Positions 1 to 8,084 of a stretch of DNA of 64,000 nucleotides are shown here, piece after piece. The notes under the pieces were generated by a model. That model was not told the origin of the DNA. It made no database searches and saw nothing but the letters and a program-made list of their open reading frames with translations. Made by a program: the position numbers and the translations under genes. Location: assembly GCA_963814975.1 (NCBI GenBank), contig CAWFFB010000025.1, forward strand, positions 1 through 64,000, written 5' to 3'. The stretch comes from CAVUXJ01 sp963814975. GTDB taxonomy: Bacteria; Acidobacteriota; Vicinamibacteria; Vicinamibacterales; CAVVIG01. Positions within the stretch are counted from its first letter, which is position 1, and every line of letters begins with the position of its first letter.

Positions 1-336
1 GACGTGCTGGCCGTAGTGCAGCACGGCGTCGCTTTGGAACGGCGGCAAGGGCTGCGGACCGATCGGGTCTCCCATTCTCCCAGTGGCTGGCGCATGCGCC
101 AGCCGGGGCGTATTGAGGTGCGTGATGACCGCCAGCACGCCAGGTGCGCGCTCGGCGGCATCGACCGCGATGTGGAGGATTCGCCCGCTCGGCACGGTGC
201 TCCCTACCAGAACGGCGTAGGCGACGCCGGGAGGATTCACATCGATCGGATAGGTGGCGGCACCCGTCACCTTGAGCCGGCCGTCAACGCGATCCACGGG
301 AGTGCCGACGACATCAACGATGGTTGCGGTGCTCAT
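1..336 (-). CDS. Molybdopterin-binding subunit of a xanthine/aldehyde dehydrogenase (5' part only)
   Basis: N-terminal 112 residues of the large Mo-cofactor subunit of an aldehyde oxidase/xanthine dehydrogenase of the PaoC/YagR kind; the rest lies off the left edge. The residues DRVDGRLKVTGAATY near the N-terminus and the later LHYGQHV are typical of the first domain of this family. The ATG overlaps the stop of the upstream FAD/2Fe-2S gene by four bases (ATGA), so the two are probably translationally coupled. With its neighbour it would make a cytoplasmic or periplasmic molybdo-flavoenzyme oxidising an aldehyde or N-heterocycle. Substrate cannot be told. Confidence 0.85.
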   Translation of the reverse strand, partial: MSTATIVDVVGTPVDRVDGRLKVTGAATYPIDVNPPGVAYAVLVGSTVPSGRILHIAVDAAERAPGVLAVITHLNTPRLAHAPATGRMGDPIGPQPLPPFQSDAVLHYGQHV

Positions 337-1859
337 AGGTTCGCATCTCTCGCGGTGGCAAACGCGCGCACGATGGTGCGCTTCGCCAGCTCGATCTTGA
401 AGTGGTTGTGTTCCCGTGCGACCGCTCCCGCTAGCGCGATCTCGGCTGCGTCGCGGAACGCGTCGTCAGTCGCCTTGCGGCCCATCAGGATTTGCTCCGC
501 TTCGACCGCGCGCCATGGCTTCGTGGCGACGCCGCCTAACCCCAGCCTCGCACCTCGAATGGTGTCGCCGTCGAGGTCGAGGACCACGGCCGCCGATGCG
601 AGCGCGAACTCGTAGCTCGCCCGGTCTCTCACCTTGAGATAGTGCGAGCGCCGGGCCGCCGCCAGGTGTGGAATGACGACGTGGGTGATCAGTTCGCCGT
701 GCGCCAGCGCCACCTCGACGTGCGGCGTGTCGCCAGGAGCCTTGTGGAACTCACCGAACGGGATCGAACGCGTGGTGCCATCGGCCCGTACCGTGTGAAC
801 CTCGGCATCGAGAACAGCCATGGCCACGCACATGTCGGATGGATGCGTGGCGATGCAGTGGTCGCTGACGCCCAGCACCGCGTGGCCGCGGTTGAAGCCA
901 TCCAGCGCATCGCAGCCGGATCCCGGTTGTCGGCGGTTGCACGACGCGTGCACGTCTCGGAAATAGGAGCAGCGGGTCCGCTGCAGGATGTTGCCGGCGA
1001 CCGTCGCCATGTTGCGGATCTGTGTCGTGGCGCCCGACAGGATCGCTTCCGACAGCACGGGGAATCGATCGCGCACGACCGGGTGCCACGCCAGCTGACT
1101 GTTGGTGACGGCCGCGCCGACGGTTATCGCATGATCCGACACGTCGATGCTCGAGAGGCCGAGATGCCGGACATCCACAACGGTGTCTGGTGTCAGCACG
1201 TCGACCTTCATCAGATCGACGAGCGTCGTGCCACCAGCGAGAAACATCGCGTCCGGGCGGGCGGCCACGGCGCTCGCCGCATCCGTCGGGCGAGACAACC
1301 GTTCAAAGGTGAAGGCGTTCATGACGCGCACCTCGTTCACGAGCACCTGCCTCACGGCGGCCACGATGTTCGGATAGGCGGCGCAGCGGCATAAATTCCC
1401 GCTCATCCGCTCGCGGATTTCCTCGTCGGTCAGTGTCGCGCCGTTGACCGTCTGTCGAACGTCTGGCGTGACGTGGCTGGGCACGCCCGCGTGCACCTCC
1501 TGAACCGCGCAGACGGCAGAGAGGATCTGCCCAGGCGTGCAGTAGCCGCATTGAAAGCCGTCGCAATGCAGGAAGGCGGCCTGCATCGGGTGAAGCACGT
1601 CGCCTCTGGCGAGGCCTTCAATCGTCACGACGTGCTGGCCTTCGCACGCCGCCGCCAGCGTGAGACAGGACAAGACACGCTGGCCGTCGATGATGACGGT
1701 ACACGCGCCGCATGCGCCCTGATCGCACCCTTTCTTCGTGCCTGTCAGACCGAGCACATCGCGGAGGGCATCCAGCAGTGTCAGGCGCGAGTCCACCGAA
1801 AGTTCGTGGGTCGTGTCGTTCACGCGAAGACTCGTTCTCACGCCGACTGTTTCCCTCAC
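333..1859 (-). CDS. Fused 2Fe-2S and FAD subunit of an aldehyde/xanthine dehydrogenase (PaoA-PaoB-like)
   Basis: A single 508-residue frame covers two normally separate proteins. Residues about 8-175 are the 2Fe-2S ferredoxin-like part, with CDQGACGAC, FQCGYCTPGQ and GNLCRCAAYPNI cluster motifs. From about residue 180 (MNAFTFERL) comes a FAD-binding subunit with FLAGGTTLVDLMK and the cysteine-rich TRCSYFRD...CNRR...GSGC stretch that binds an extra 4Fe-4S cluster in PaoB. Electrons would pass from the Mo site (next gene) to FAD. The assigned start is GTG; another GTG six codons in (1841) has a better-spaced GAGGGA and may be the true start. Fusion through a lost stop codon cannot be excluded because paoA and paoB are usually separate. 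Confidence 0.8.
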   Translation of the reverse strand: MRETVGVRTSLRVNDTTHELSVDSRLTLLDALRDVLGLTGTKKGCDQGACGACTVIIDGQRVLSCLTLAAACEGQHVVTIEGLARGDVLHPMQAAFLHCDGFQCGYCTPGQILSAVCAVQEVHAGVPSHVTPDVRQTVNGATLTDEEIRERMSGNLCRCAAYPNIVAAVRQVLVNEVRVMNAFTFERLSRPTDAASAVAARPDAMFLAGGTTLVDLMKVDVLTPDTVVDVRHLGLSSIDVSDHAITVGAAVTNSQLAWHPVVRDRFPVLSEAILSGATTQIRNMATVAGNILQRTRCSYFRDVHASCNRRQPGSGCDALDGFNRGHAVLGVSDHCIATHPSDMCVAMAVLDAEVHTVRADGTTRSIPFGEFHKAPGDTPHVEVALAHGELITHVVIPHLAAARRSHYLKVRDRASYEFALASAAVVLDLDGDTIRGARLGLGGVATKPWRAVEAEQILMGRKATDDAFRDAAEIALAGAVAREHNHFKIELAKRTIVRAFATARDANL

Positions 1860-1952
1860 AGTAGAGGACTCGCGGGCTCATGACACGGCTCCCTTTCTCG
1901 CTGCGCCGTTCCGCGCTTCGATGGCCTTGACAGTGTTTTCAAACGCCCTGCA

Positions 1953-2087
1953 GAAAATAGCAAGCCGCGCTGTCTGCGGATGGGTGCTGAGTGCCACGCG
2001 GTCCCCGGTTTTCTTGGCTCTGCGCGCCAGCAGGTCCTGGGAGTGTTCAGGTCAGACCAAAAGGCCGACGAAAGGTCACCGATGTGG
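1953..2087. repeat. Divergent direct repeat, copy A
   Basis: About 135 bases that align with 2892-3021 over their whole length with scattered substitutions and small gaps. Both begin GAAAATAGCAAG and end GGTC(A/C)CCGATGTGG. The copy overlaps the last codons of the broken hydrolase on the minus strand. No transposase is linked to it. Confidence 0.7.
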
Positions 2088-2823
2088 CCACTTGCCGCGC
2101 ACAAAATCCACAGCAGCGAGGATCACCTCCGCCGTCTCCTTCGGCTTGGAGAGAAACGGTACATGACCGGCGCGTAGGGAGAGGACGCGCGCCTCGATCC
2201 GGGTGGCAATCTCGCGCTGCAAGGCGGGAGAGATAATGCGGTCTTCATCGGTGACGGCGTACCACGAGGGCTTGGTACGCCACGCGGCTCTTGTCACTCG
2301 ATCGAGAAGTGCGCTGGCCCGAATGGGTGGCTGCGCGGCGGCGAGGACCCTGACCTCAGCTGCTGACAAGTCGTGCGCGAGGAACTCCCGCACCGCAGCC
2401 AGCGGCAGGTAGAGAAACCCACCTGCGTCTACTTCGAATCGACTGACAACAGGCGACGAAGGACCGTATCTTCTCCACATCAGTCGTCGACTCGCCGATG
2501 TCGGGCGCGCACGCGGCGATATAGACGAGCGCGGCAACATTCGAGTGATCTCCGGCCTGCGTAATGACAGTCCCTCCATAACCATGGCCGACGAGCACGA
2601 CCGGACCTGATTGACGCTTAATGACGCGTACCACGGCATCGACATCGTCCTCGAGTGCGCTCAGGGGATTCTGCACGGCGATGACGCTCAAGCCCTTGAC
2701 ATGCAACAGCGCAATCACTTCGCGCCAGCTCGTCCCGTCAACCCACGCGCCGTGGACGATCACCACCGTCGGAGCCTCGGCGGTCACGCGGCATGGCCCC
2801 GCGAGCATCAGCGTGACCTCCAC
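2076..2823 (-). pseudogene. Alpha/beta hydrolase, frameshifted and with the nucleophile serine replaced
   Basis: The N-terminal half (2823 to about 2460) reads VVIVHGAWVDGTSWREV...VVLVGHGYGGTVI...APDIGES, and the C-terminal half continues in another frame (about 2470 to 2076) with KPSWYAVTDEDRII and the final helix. Together they make a roughly 245-residue alpha/beta hydrolase of the family that normally carries GHSYGG. Here the nucleophile elbow is GHGYGG, so the serine is missing as well as the frame being broken near 2455-2475. No signal peptide is evident. It sits between the two direct repeats. Most likely a dead gene; a sequencing indel could explain the frameshift but not the Ser-to-Gly change. 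Confidence 0.75.
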
Positions 2824-2891
2824 GCCACGTCACGTCGCGCTAACCCGCCCGGTCGGCGGTGACTCATCCGTTCGGGATTCGTTCACCGCAC

Positions 2892-3021
2892 GAAAATAGC
2901 AAGCGGCGTTGCGTGCGGATGGTTGCTGAGTGCCAGGCACTCGGCGGTTCTTGTCTCTGGGTGCCAGCGGGTTCCGAGAGTCCTCAGGTCAGACTCGGCC
3001 GACGAGAGGTCCCCGATGTGG
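2892..3021. repeat. Divergent direct repeat, copy B
   Basis: About 130 bases, the partner of 1953-2087 in the same orientation. It lies just upstream of the hydrolase start. Nothing coding is visible in it. Confidence 0.7.
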
Positions 3022-3081
3022 TGCGGCCGATCACACGACGGCTCGCCGAAGCCACGCGGATCGAGGCTCGGTTCGAAGGGT

Positions 3082-4083
3082 TTAGTCAGCGGACGTTGAC
3101 GAGTGTGCGAACGGTGTGCCGTGGCTGGCTCGGCGCATCTGCAGCGGCGTCTGACCGGTGCGGCTGCGCAGGACCTTCACGAAGTGGGACGCATCCGAGA
3201 ATCCGGCGCGTCGCCCGATCTCCGCGGTGGTCACGCGATCGAACAGCGGCGATTGAAGCATGCGCACGGCGAGATCGACGCGAGCCTGGATCAGCATCGC
3301 CCCGAACGTTTCGCCACACGCCGCCAGCGCTCGATGCAGGCTTCGCTTGGAGATGTTGAGCGAACTCGCGACGTCGGCCGCCTGCAAGGATGTATCAGCG
3401 CAGCGCTGCCTGATGTGATCGTAAACGTGGTCACGCACCGAGCGCTCGGCCGGCGTTGATACGGCGCGACGCCCGCTCAGCTCGCTCGCGGTCAAGGCCA
3501 ATAACGCTCCGAGTTGATCGATCAGTACACCCTGCGGCAGCGGAGCTTGCACGACGAACTCGGGCGACAACTGGGCGACGTAACTCGCCAGGACGCGTCC
3601 CCACTGGGAATCGCCAATGCGCCGCCCACCCAGCACGATCGGATTGGGCACCCATCTCCGCACGAACTGTTCCGACAGCTGCAAATTCAAGCCGCTCCAG
3701 TGGAGACAGAAGGTTGCAGTCGAGCGGTTGTCGCGCGAATCGTAGAAGATGAGGTCGCCAGGGCCGAGCCGGGTCGCGCGTCACACTCGTGAAATTCCAT
3801 GAACCGCTCAGTACCAGAGCAAGAGAGAAATAGCGCTGAGAGGTGCGACGGATTTCTGAGGCGAGCACGAATGGAGCGTGAGGGGCGAACCGCCTGCTGC
3901 CACGATGGCGATCGATGGCAGCGCCAACGCGGACACGTCCAGTTCGTATTTCGACGGGGTTGGGGTGGACAACACAGACGGTGCGAGGGCTGAGTCCAGG
4001 ATCCAACTTGCGTAGCTCAGACTGTCGGCCGGTGCAACGTCACGCGTTGACAGCCGCACGATTTGTGAGGATTCGTCGCGCAT
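3082..4083 (-). pseudogene. AraC-family transcription regulator with two frameshifts
   Basis: The C-terminal 200 residues (from about 3690 down) are an AraC/XylS DNA-binding domain: SLQAADVASSLNISKRSLHRAL gives the first helix-turn-helix and FDRVTTAEIGRRAGFSDASHF plus GQTPLQMRR the second. The N-terminal AraC_binding_2-like domain is spread over two other frames: MRDESSQIVRLSTRDVAPAD at 4083, then RRTSQRYFSLALVLSGSWNF, then LGPGDLIFYDSRDNRSTATF joining the intact frame. Shifts fall near 3860-3890 and 3780-3800. Repaired, the protein has the usual length of about 330 residues, so this is a recent break or two sequencing indels. Target genes are unknown. Confidence 0.75.
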
Positions 4084-4170
4084 CGCGATGGCCCCTCTCG
4101 CTGTAGAGCGATAGACTACTGCGACCTGGTGGTGGAGGCAACGGACCACCGGCCTGGCCGCTGACGCATT

Positions 4171-5280
4171 ATGAACACTGTGCTGCTGGTCGGTGCTCTG
4201 CTGCTGTTTCTGCTCGCGTGCTTCGGTTCCGCCTGGTACATCGCCTTCCGCCTACGGACAACGTTCGGGCTGCAGCGGCGGTGGCTGTTGCGTGTCCTCG
4301 TGATAGCGGCACTCGTTGGTTCATTCATGCTGATGGTGCCCGCGACGAAGTCGGCTGATGTGGTAGCCGGCCTGTTGTACGGCTTTGGCGGATATCTGTT
4401 CGCTGGCTACGTCTTCCTGACGCTCGCGTTTGTACTCCTGCACGTCATCGAGCGGGCGTGGCCCATACCGAAAGCCCGCGTGGGTGCGGCGGCGCTGCTT
4501 CTGGCGGCCGGCGCGACGCTCGTCGGGGGCATGTGGGCCAATACGTTCTCGGTTGTGGAGACCGAGATTGCACTCCCCGGCCTGGACCGCGACGTCGTGG
4601 CGATGCACCTCTCGGACATCCACGTGGGCCACCACCGGGGAAGGAAGTACCTCGAGAAGATCGTTGAAGAAACCAATCAGCGCAAGCCTGACATCGTGCT
4701 GATTACCGGTGACCTCATCGACTCCGAGGCAGCATTCTTGCCTGGAGAGCTGGAGCCGCTGGCTCGATTCTCGGCGCCCGTCTACTACGTGGGAGGGAAT
4801 CACGAGAACTATGTCGATGCGGAACGCGCGTTCGCGTTGGTGAAGAAGTACGGCGTGAACGTCCTCCGCAGCCAGGTGGTGGAAACCCACGGACTTCAGC
4901 TCGTGGGCCTCGACTACATGAACGCCGATGAAGACACGTTCGACCTGCATCCGTCCGACGACTCACGCACGATCAAGTCCGTGCTTGCGTCGCTCCACCT
5001 GAAGGACGGCATGCCGTCGGTGCTCCTGCACCACAGTCCGGTAGCCGCTCAGTATGCAGCCGCGAACGGCATCGATGTGATCATCGCGGGCCACACACAT
5101 GGTGGGCAGTTCTTCCCAGGCACACTCGTCGCCACGGCGATTTTTCCCTTTACTGGCGGCCTCTATCACCGAGGCCCTCTGCAGGTCTTCGTGTCGCGAG
5201 GGGCCGGGACGTACATGTCTCGCGTTCGACTAGGCACCTCAAACGAGCTGAACATTCTGCGATTGAGGCCGACACGATAG
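4171..5280 (+). CDS. Membrane-anchored metallophosphoesterase (YkuE/YaeI-like)
   Basis: 369 residues. About 130 N-terminal residues contain four hydrophobic segments (near residues 3-25, 45-62, 70-92 and 104-125). The calcineurin-type domain follows with all dinuclear-metal motifs: HLSDIHVGHH, ITGDLIDSE, GGNHENY, LLHHSP and AGHTHGGQFF. The family hydrolyses phosphoesters such as lipid-linked pyrophosphates; the substrate here is unknown. The active site should face the side to which the last helix delivers the domain. It stands alone, with the broken AraC gene divergent on its left. Confidence 0.9.
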   Translation: MNTVLLVGALLLFLLACFGSAWYIAFRLRTTFGLQRRWLLRVLVIAALVGSFMLMVPATKSADVVAGLLYGFGGYLFAGYVFLTLAFVLLHVIERAWPIPKARVGAAALLLAAGATLVGGMWANTFSVVETEIALPGLDRDVVAMHLSDIHVGHHRGRKYLEKIVEETNQRKPDIVLITGDLIDSEAAFLPGELEPLARFSAPVYYVGGNHENYVDAERAFALVKKYGVNVLRSQVVETHGLQLVGLDYMNADEDTFDLHPSDDSRTIKSVLASLHLKDGMPSVLLHHSPVAAQYAAANGIDVIIAGHTHGGQFFPGTLVATAIFPFTGGLYHRGPLQVFVSRGAGTYMSRVRLGTSNELNILRLRPTR

Positions 5281-5363
5281 AGCCGGAATCACTTTCCAAG
5301 CGTGTCATTCAACCCGTTCGATGTTCGCTCCGGCCTTCAGCGCTCCCGGGGGCACGCGACCGC

Positions 5364-5624
5364 CTATCGAATGCGGATTGCTACCCGTGGGTAACCCAGG
5401 ATTGAGAATTGCTCGGTCCCCGTCGTTCCAAGAACGTTGGACCTCCTGCGCGTGGAACAGGGGCAATCAACCCGGACGGCCCAGACTCCGCAGTTCAGCC
5501 AGATGGTCGACTGCGTCGAGCAGCGTGGTAGCCATTGGTTGGCGGCGTTGGGGCTGTCGCGCGCAATGTACGAACGGAGGTGAGCCAGATGTTCGATCGC
5601 TTGCGGCGACCAGACGATGATCAC
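5364..5624 (-). pseudogene. ParE/RelE-like toxin, frameshifted
   Basis: The first 27 residues (IIVWSPQAIEHLAHLRSYIARDSPNAAN) match the start of ParE toxins. The family's next stretch (MATTLLDAVDHLAELRSLGRPG) continues in a different frame near 5540-5480, and the C-terminal part is not clearly recognisable. The GTG start overlaps the stop of the antitoxin gene by four bases (GTGA). ParE poisons gyrase in known systems. As read it is broken, so the module may be inactive unless the shift is a sequencing error. Confidence 0.6.
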
Positions 5625-5881
5625 GCACGAGGCGCCTTTCGCTCACGCCTGCGACCCCATGAATGGAGCCAGTTCGCGACATCTTTGTGCGGGACACCTC
5701 GGCCCTCATCGAGTTCACTGAGCCCTATCTGAGTTTCGTCGAGCTGCCAGCTTTCCGCCTCGACGAAGGCGGCAATCGCTTCGGCGGCAAGGAACGACTT
5801 CGAGCGTCGAGAACGTTTGGCCAGCGCCTCGAGGCGCTTCTTGGTATCGGTATCGATGCGAACGGACAGGGTTGTGGTCAG
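5621..5881 (-). CDS. Ribbon-helix-helix antitoxin (ParD/CopG-like)
   Basis: The frame reads LTTTLSVRIDTDTKKRLEALAKRSRRSKSFLAAEAIAAFVEAE and ends WGRRRERKAPRA, about 86 residues. The short beta strand TTLSVRI followed by two helices is the RHH DNA-binding fold of ParD-type antitoxins, and the C-terminal half would cap the toxin. No ATG, GTG or TTG is found at the expected start; the best position is a CTG at 5881, so either CTG is used or the start codon was altered. It is the first gene of an antitoxin-toxin pair with a 4-base overlap and would repress its own promoter. Confidence 0.65.
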   Translation of the reverse strand: MTTTLSVRIDTDTKKRLEALAKRSRRSKSFLAAEAIAAFVEAESWQLDETQIGLSELDEGRGVPHKDVANWLHSWGRRRERKAPRA

Positions 5882-6133
5882 ATGGGGGCCTGTGTCGACT
5901 TGTGCACATTCTAGGATGTCGTTGCATCCCGGCAGCAGCGGCAGACTCTTTCGCTGGAGGGGCGCAGGGTGTGAGCCGGCGCGTGGGACAGTCGCCGGTC
6001 AACGCACCAGCGCGAGGCCGCGTAGATGCTGCGGTGACGGATAGGCGCTCGGGTCCTCGCATTGTGGCTTGACGAACACGACTGCCGGAGTGCGGTTTTC
6101 ACAAATCAGCGGCCTCCGGGCTACACTGTCAAT

Positions 6134-6364
6134 ATGGAGTTCAAGAGGATCACGACTAATCCCCGCCAGATGGGGGGAGTTCCGTGTCTTCGCGGTCTTC
6201 GGATTCCCGTTGCGACTGTCGTTGCCCTCGTGGCTGAAGGGCAAACCACAGAGGGTATTCTCGCGCTGTACCCCGACCTCGAGGCCGACGACGTCCGCGA
6301 GGCGCTGCTCTTTGCGGCCGAAGCCGTCCGCGAACGAGCGTTGCCCCTCGCCGCCGGCGAATGA
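6134..6364 (+). CDS. DUF433 antitoxin
   Basis: 76 residues beginning MEFKRITTNPRQMGGVPCLRGLRIPVATVV and ending RERALPLAAGE. This is the DUF433 winged-helix family, usually paired with a PIN-like DUF5615 protein exactly as here. The start at 6134 is preferred over an upstream in-frame ATG because the family begins at this point. Its stop overlaps the next ATG (ATGA at 6361). Likely an antitoxin and autorepressor. Confidence 0.85.
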   Translation: MEFKRITTNPRQMGGVPCLRGLRIPVATVVALVAEGQTTEGILALYPDLEADDVREALLFAAEAVRERALPLAAGE

Positions 6365-6747
6365 GGTTTCTGATCGACAACGCGCTTTCGCCAGCGCTCG
6401 CCGCTTTCCTGCAACAGGCCGGTCATGATGCAATCCATGTTCGCGAATTGGGATTGCAGCACGCCGACGACGAAGTGATCTTCGAGTACGCTGCCGCCGA
6501 GCATCGAATCGTCGTGTCCGCGGATGCTGATTTCGGAACGCTCCTCGCGGTGCGTTCCTCGCGACAGCCGTCAGTCATCCAGTTCCGCGGCGAGGGTAGC
6601 CGCAAGCCGGAGGCACTGGCGCGAACGCTGCTCGCGAACCTGCCCCAGCTCGTCGACGCCTTGGAGAACGGTAGCATCGTCACGTTCGAGCCGGCTCGGG
6701 TTCGAGTGCGCTTGCTTCCGATTGGCCCGCGAGCGGGCGACGAGTAG
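6361..6747 (+). CDS. DUF5615 PIN-like toxin
   Basis: 128 residues: MRFLIDNALSPALAAFLQQAGHDAIHVRELGL, then HRIVVSADADFGTLL. These are the DUF5615/Mut7-C-like PIN motifs, with acidic residues D6, E29 and the DADF pair that would bind Mg2+ in a ribonuclease active site. Overlaps the DUF433 gene by four bases. A chromosomal type II toxin-antitoxin module is the likeliest role; the RNA target is unknown. Confidence 0.85.
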   Translation: MRFLIDNALSPALAAFLQQAGHDAIHVRELGLQHADDEVIFEYAAAEHRIVVSADADFGTLLAVRSSRQPSVIQFRGEGSRKPEALARTLLANLPQLVDALENGSIVTFEPARVRVRLLPIGPRAGDE

Positions 6748-7132
6748 GCCAAGTCTGACGGATCTTCGACGCCCTTAGGTCTCGCCCGGAGTGCAGCGGC
6801 ATCCTGAGGTCGCGCAGGTCTTCACACTCTCCCCCACCCGCATAGCGAAGTCGTCGAGCGCCTCGGTCCCCTGGCCAAGAAGAAGCGCATTCCAGCCTCT
6901 TCGTGGCGTGGCCCAAGGCAACGCGACCAGGCCGATTCGGGCTTCGAAACAGGGGGTCATAGACCAGTTGCCAGCGCGAAAATAGGATTTCTGCGGGGTT
7001 CCCTCGGGGTTCCGCTGGGCGATATGGTCGACGCGACGTCTTGCGATTACCTGCGTCAAGTCGTTTGGGATCAGACACTTGAACGCAATCGCTGTCTCGC
7101 ATAACGTCGCAAGAAGTCTCGAGACCGCGCTC
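6748..7132. other. Gap without a recognised gene
   Basis: 385 bases between the toxin gene and the tRNA fragment. Open frames on the minus strand here are extensions of the well-known spurious reading through a tRNA 3' end. I see no credible gene. Confidence 0.5.
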
Positions 7133-7176
7133 TTGGGCGCAAGGGGTCGCTGGTTCGAATCCAGTCGCCCCGACCA
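7133..7176 (+). other. 3' half of a tRNA-Pro, probable attachment-site relic
   Basis: The segment runs from the anticodon loop (TTGGGCGCAAG) through a T-arm (GCTGG-TTCGAAT-CCAGT) to the acceptor strand CGCCCCG plus ACCA. No matching 5' half (a CGGGGCG strand and D-arm) is present upstream. A tRNA 3' half followed about 1 kb later by a tyrosine recombinase is what integration at a tRNA gene leaves behind. The identity as tRNA-Pro rests on the TTGGG loop and acceptor sequence. Confidence 0.65.
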
Positions 7177-7186
7177 ATTCACTCGG

Positions 7187-7415
7187 GTCTATTCTGAGCG
7201 GATAGGTAACACTTTATTCCGACCGAGCGGATGGGTAACAGTTTCGGGCCGAACGGATTCTCGATCGGTTCCAGCCGGCACGTCTCATCGTCGAAATAGC
7301 CCAAATCGTACTGCATGAAGGTGACGAGCCAGATGCGCTCGCCGACCTGCGTCACGCCGACGTTTTGCCCGGGTGATCGCGCTCGCTTCGAGCGGTGTCG
7401 CCGGGCCTTCAGCAC
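7187..7415 (-). mobile_element. IS481-family transposase, C-terminal remnant with IS end
   Basis: The minus-strand frame reads GQNVGVTQVGERIWLVTFMQ, YDLGYFDDETCRLEPIENPF and GPKLLPI, the characteristic C-terminus of IS481-type DDE transposases, followed by an IS-end sequence containing repeated GGGTAACA-like words. The catalytic core is missing: upstream sequence to 7640 does not continue the protein. A second copy of the same IS end lies at 10059-10160. Confidence 0.75.
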
Positions 7416-7699
7416 TGACCGTTACGCCGTGCTCTATCGACGCTGGAAACAGGACGGTGAGCGGGTGCTGGCGATCGCTTCGTCGCCGGTGGTGGGCAAG
7501 GCCATGGAGTCAGGCGCTGGGAAGATCGAGCCGCTCGTGTTGCCGCATGCCTACAGCCACCCATGGCCGGCGTCGCCTGAAGGCATCGGCTCCACGCGAT
7601 TCAGTCGCGCGAAGGCACGGCCAGCGTTAGTTTGCGCAAGTGAAACCGTCCTCGCGACGCTCTCAATCGTCCTCGCCATCACCCAGCAGTTCGGCCTCG
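7416..7699. other. Gap in the mobile region
   Basis: Nothing recognisable. It may be scrambled IS interior; no frame matches a family I know. Confidence 0.4.
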
Positions 7700-7952
7700 C
7701 TACGGAAAGCAACCCAACAGCTCGTTCTCGTCGAACACCAGTTCCTGGACGGCGTACGGCGGTCCTTTCAGCCAGCTCGGGTCATCGTCGATCCGCTTCG
7801 AGATCCGGATCTCTCCATCTACCTTCTCAGCCCTTCCATTCTCGCGTGGCCCGAGCTTCAAGGCGACCACGACCCGAGTGCCGATGTCGTGCAGCGGAAC
7901 GCTCCGTGATCGTCCAGAAAGTTTCCCCGATCACGAAATCACTGAGCTCCAT
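7700..7952 (-). pseudogene. Small conserved hypothetical protein, frameshifted
   Basis: Starts MELSDFVIGETFWT at 7952 and, after two shifts near 7895-7915, continues DIGTRVVVALKLGPRENGRA, KVDGEIRISKRIDDDPSW and LKGPPYAVQELVFDENELL to a TAG at 7700. The pattern of a GETFWT start followed by DIGTRVVVALKL and a DDDPSW-LKGPPYAV-E-VFDE end is a hypothetical family I have seen beside mobile elements; function unknown. The region between the two good parts reads GAFRCT in the third frame, so a clean repair looks possible. Confidence 0.5.
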
Positions 7953-8084
7953 GTGGCCGTGCAGCCTCTCTCCGATCGTAGCGCGCCCGGCGCTGGGGTC
8001 TGCGCGAAGGTGCGTATTGAGCCTCGCATCTCCATCCTCTGGTTGCTATCGTCGGCCTCACCGATCTCAGAGCAAGGGGGGGCC

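Noticed and set aside
5290..5340. Integron attC-like words (GTTGAAT / ATTCAAC)
   Set aside because: Only one core word is present and no paired site or integron integrase lies nearby.
6680..7182. Minus-strand frames with SGRLDSNQRPLAPK
   Set aside because: A well-known false protein from reading a tRNA 3' end backwards; the bases are the tRNA-Pro fragment.
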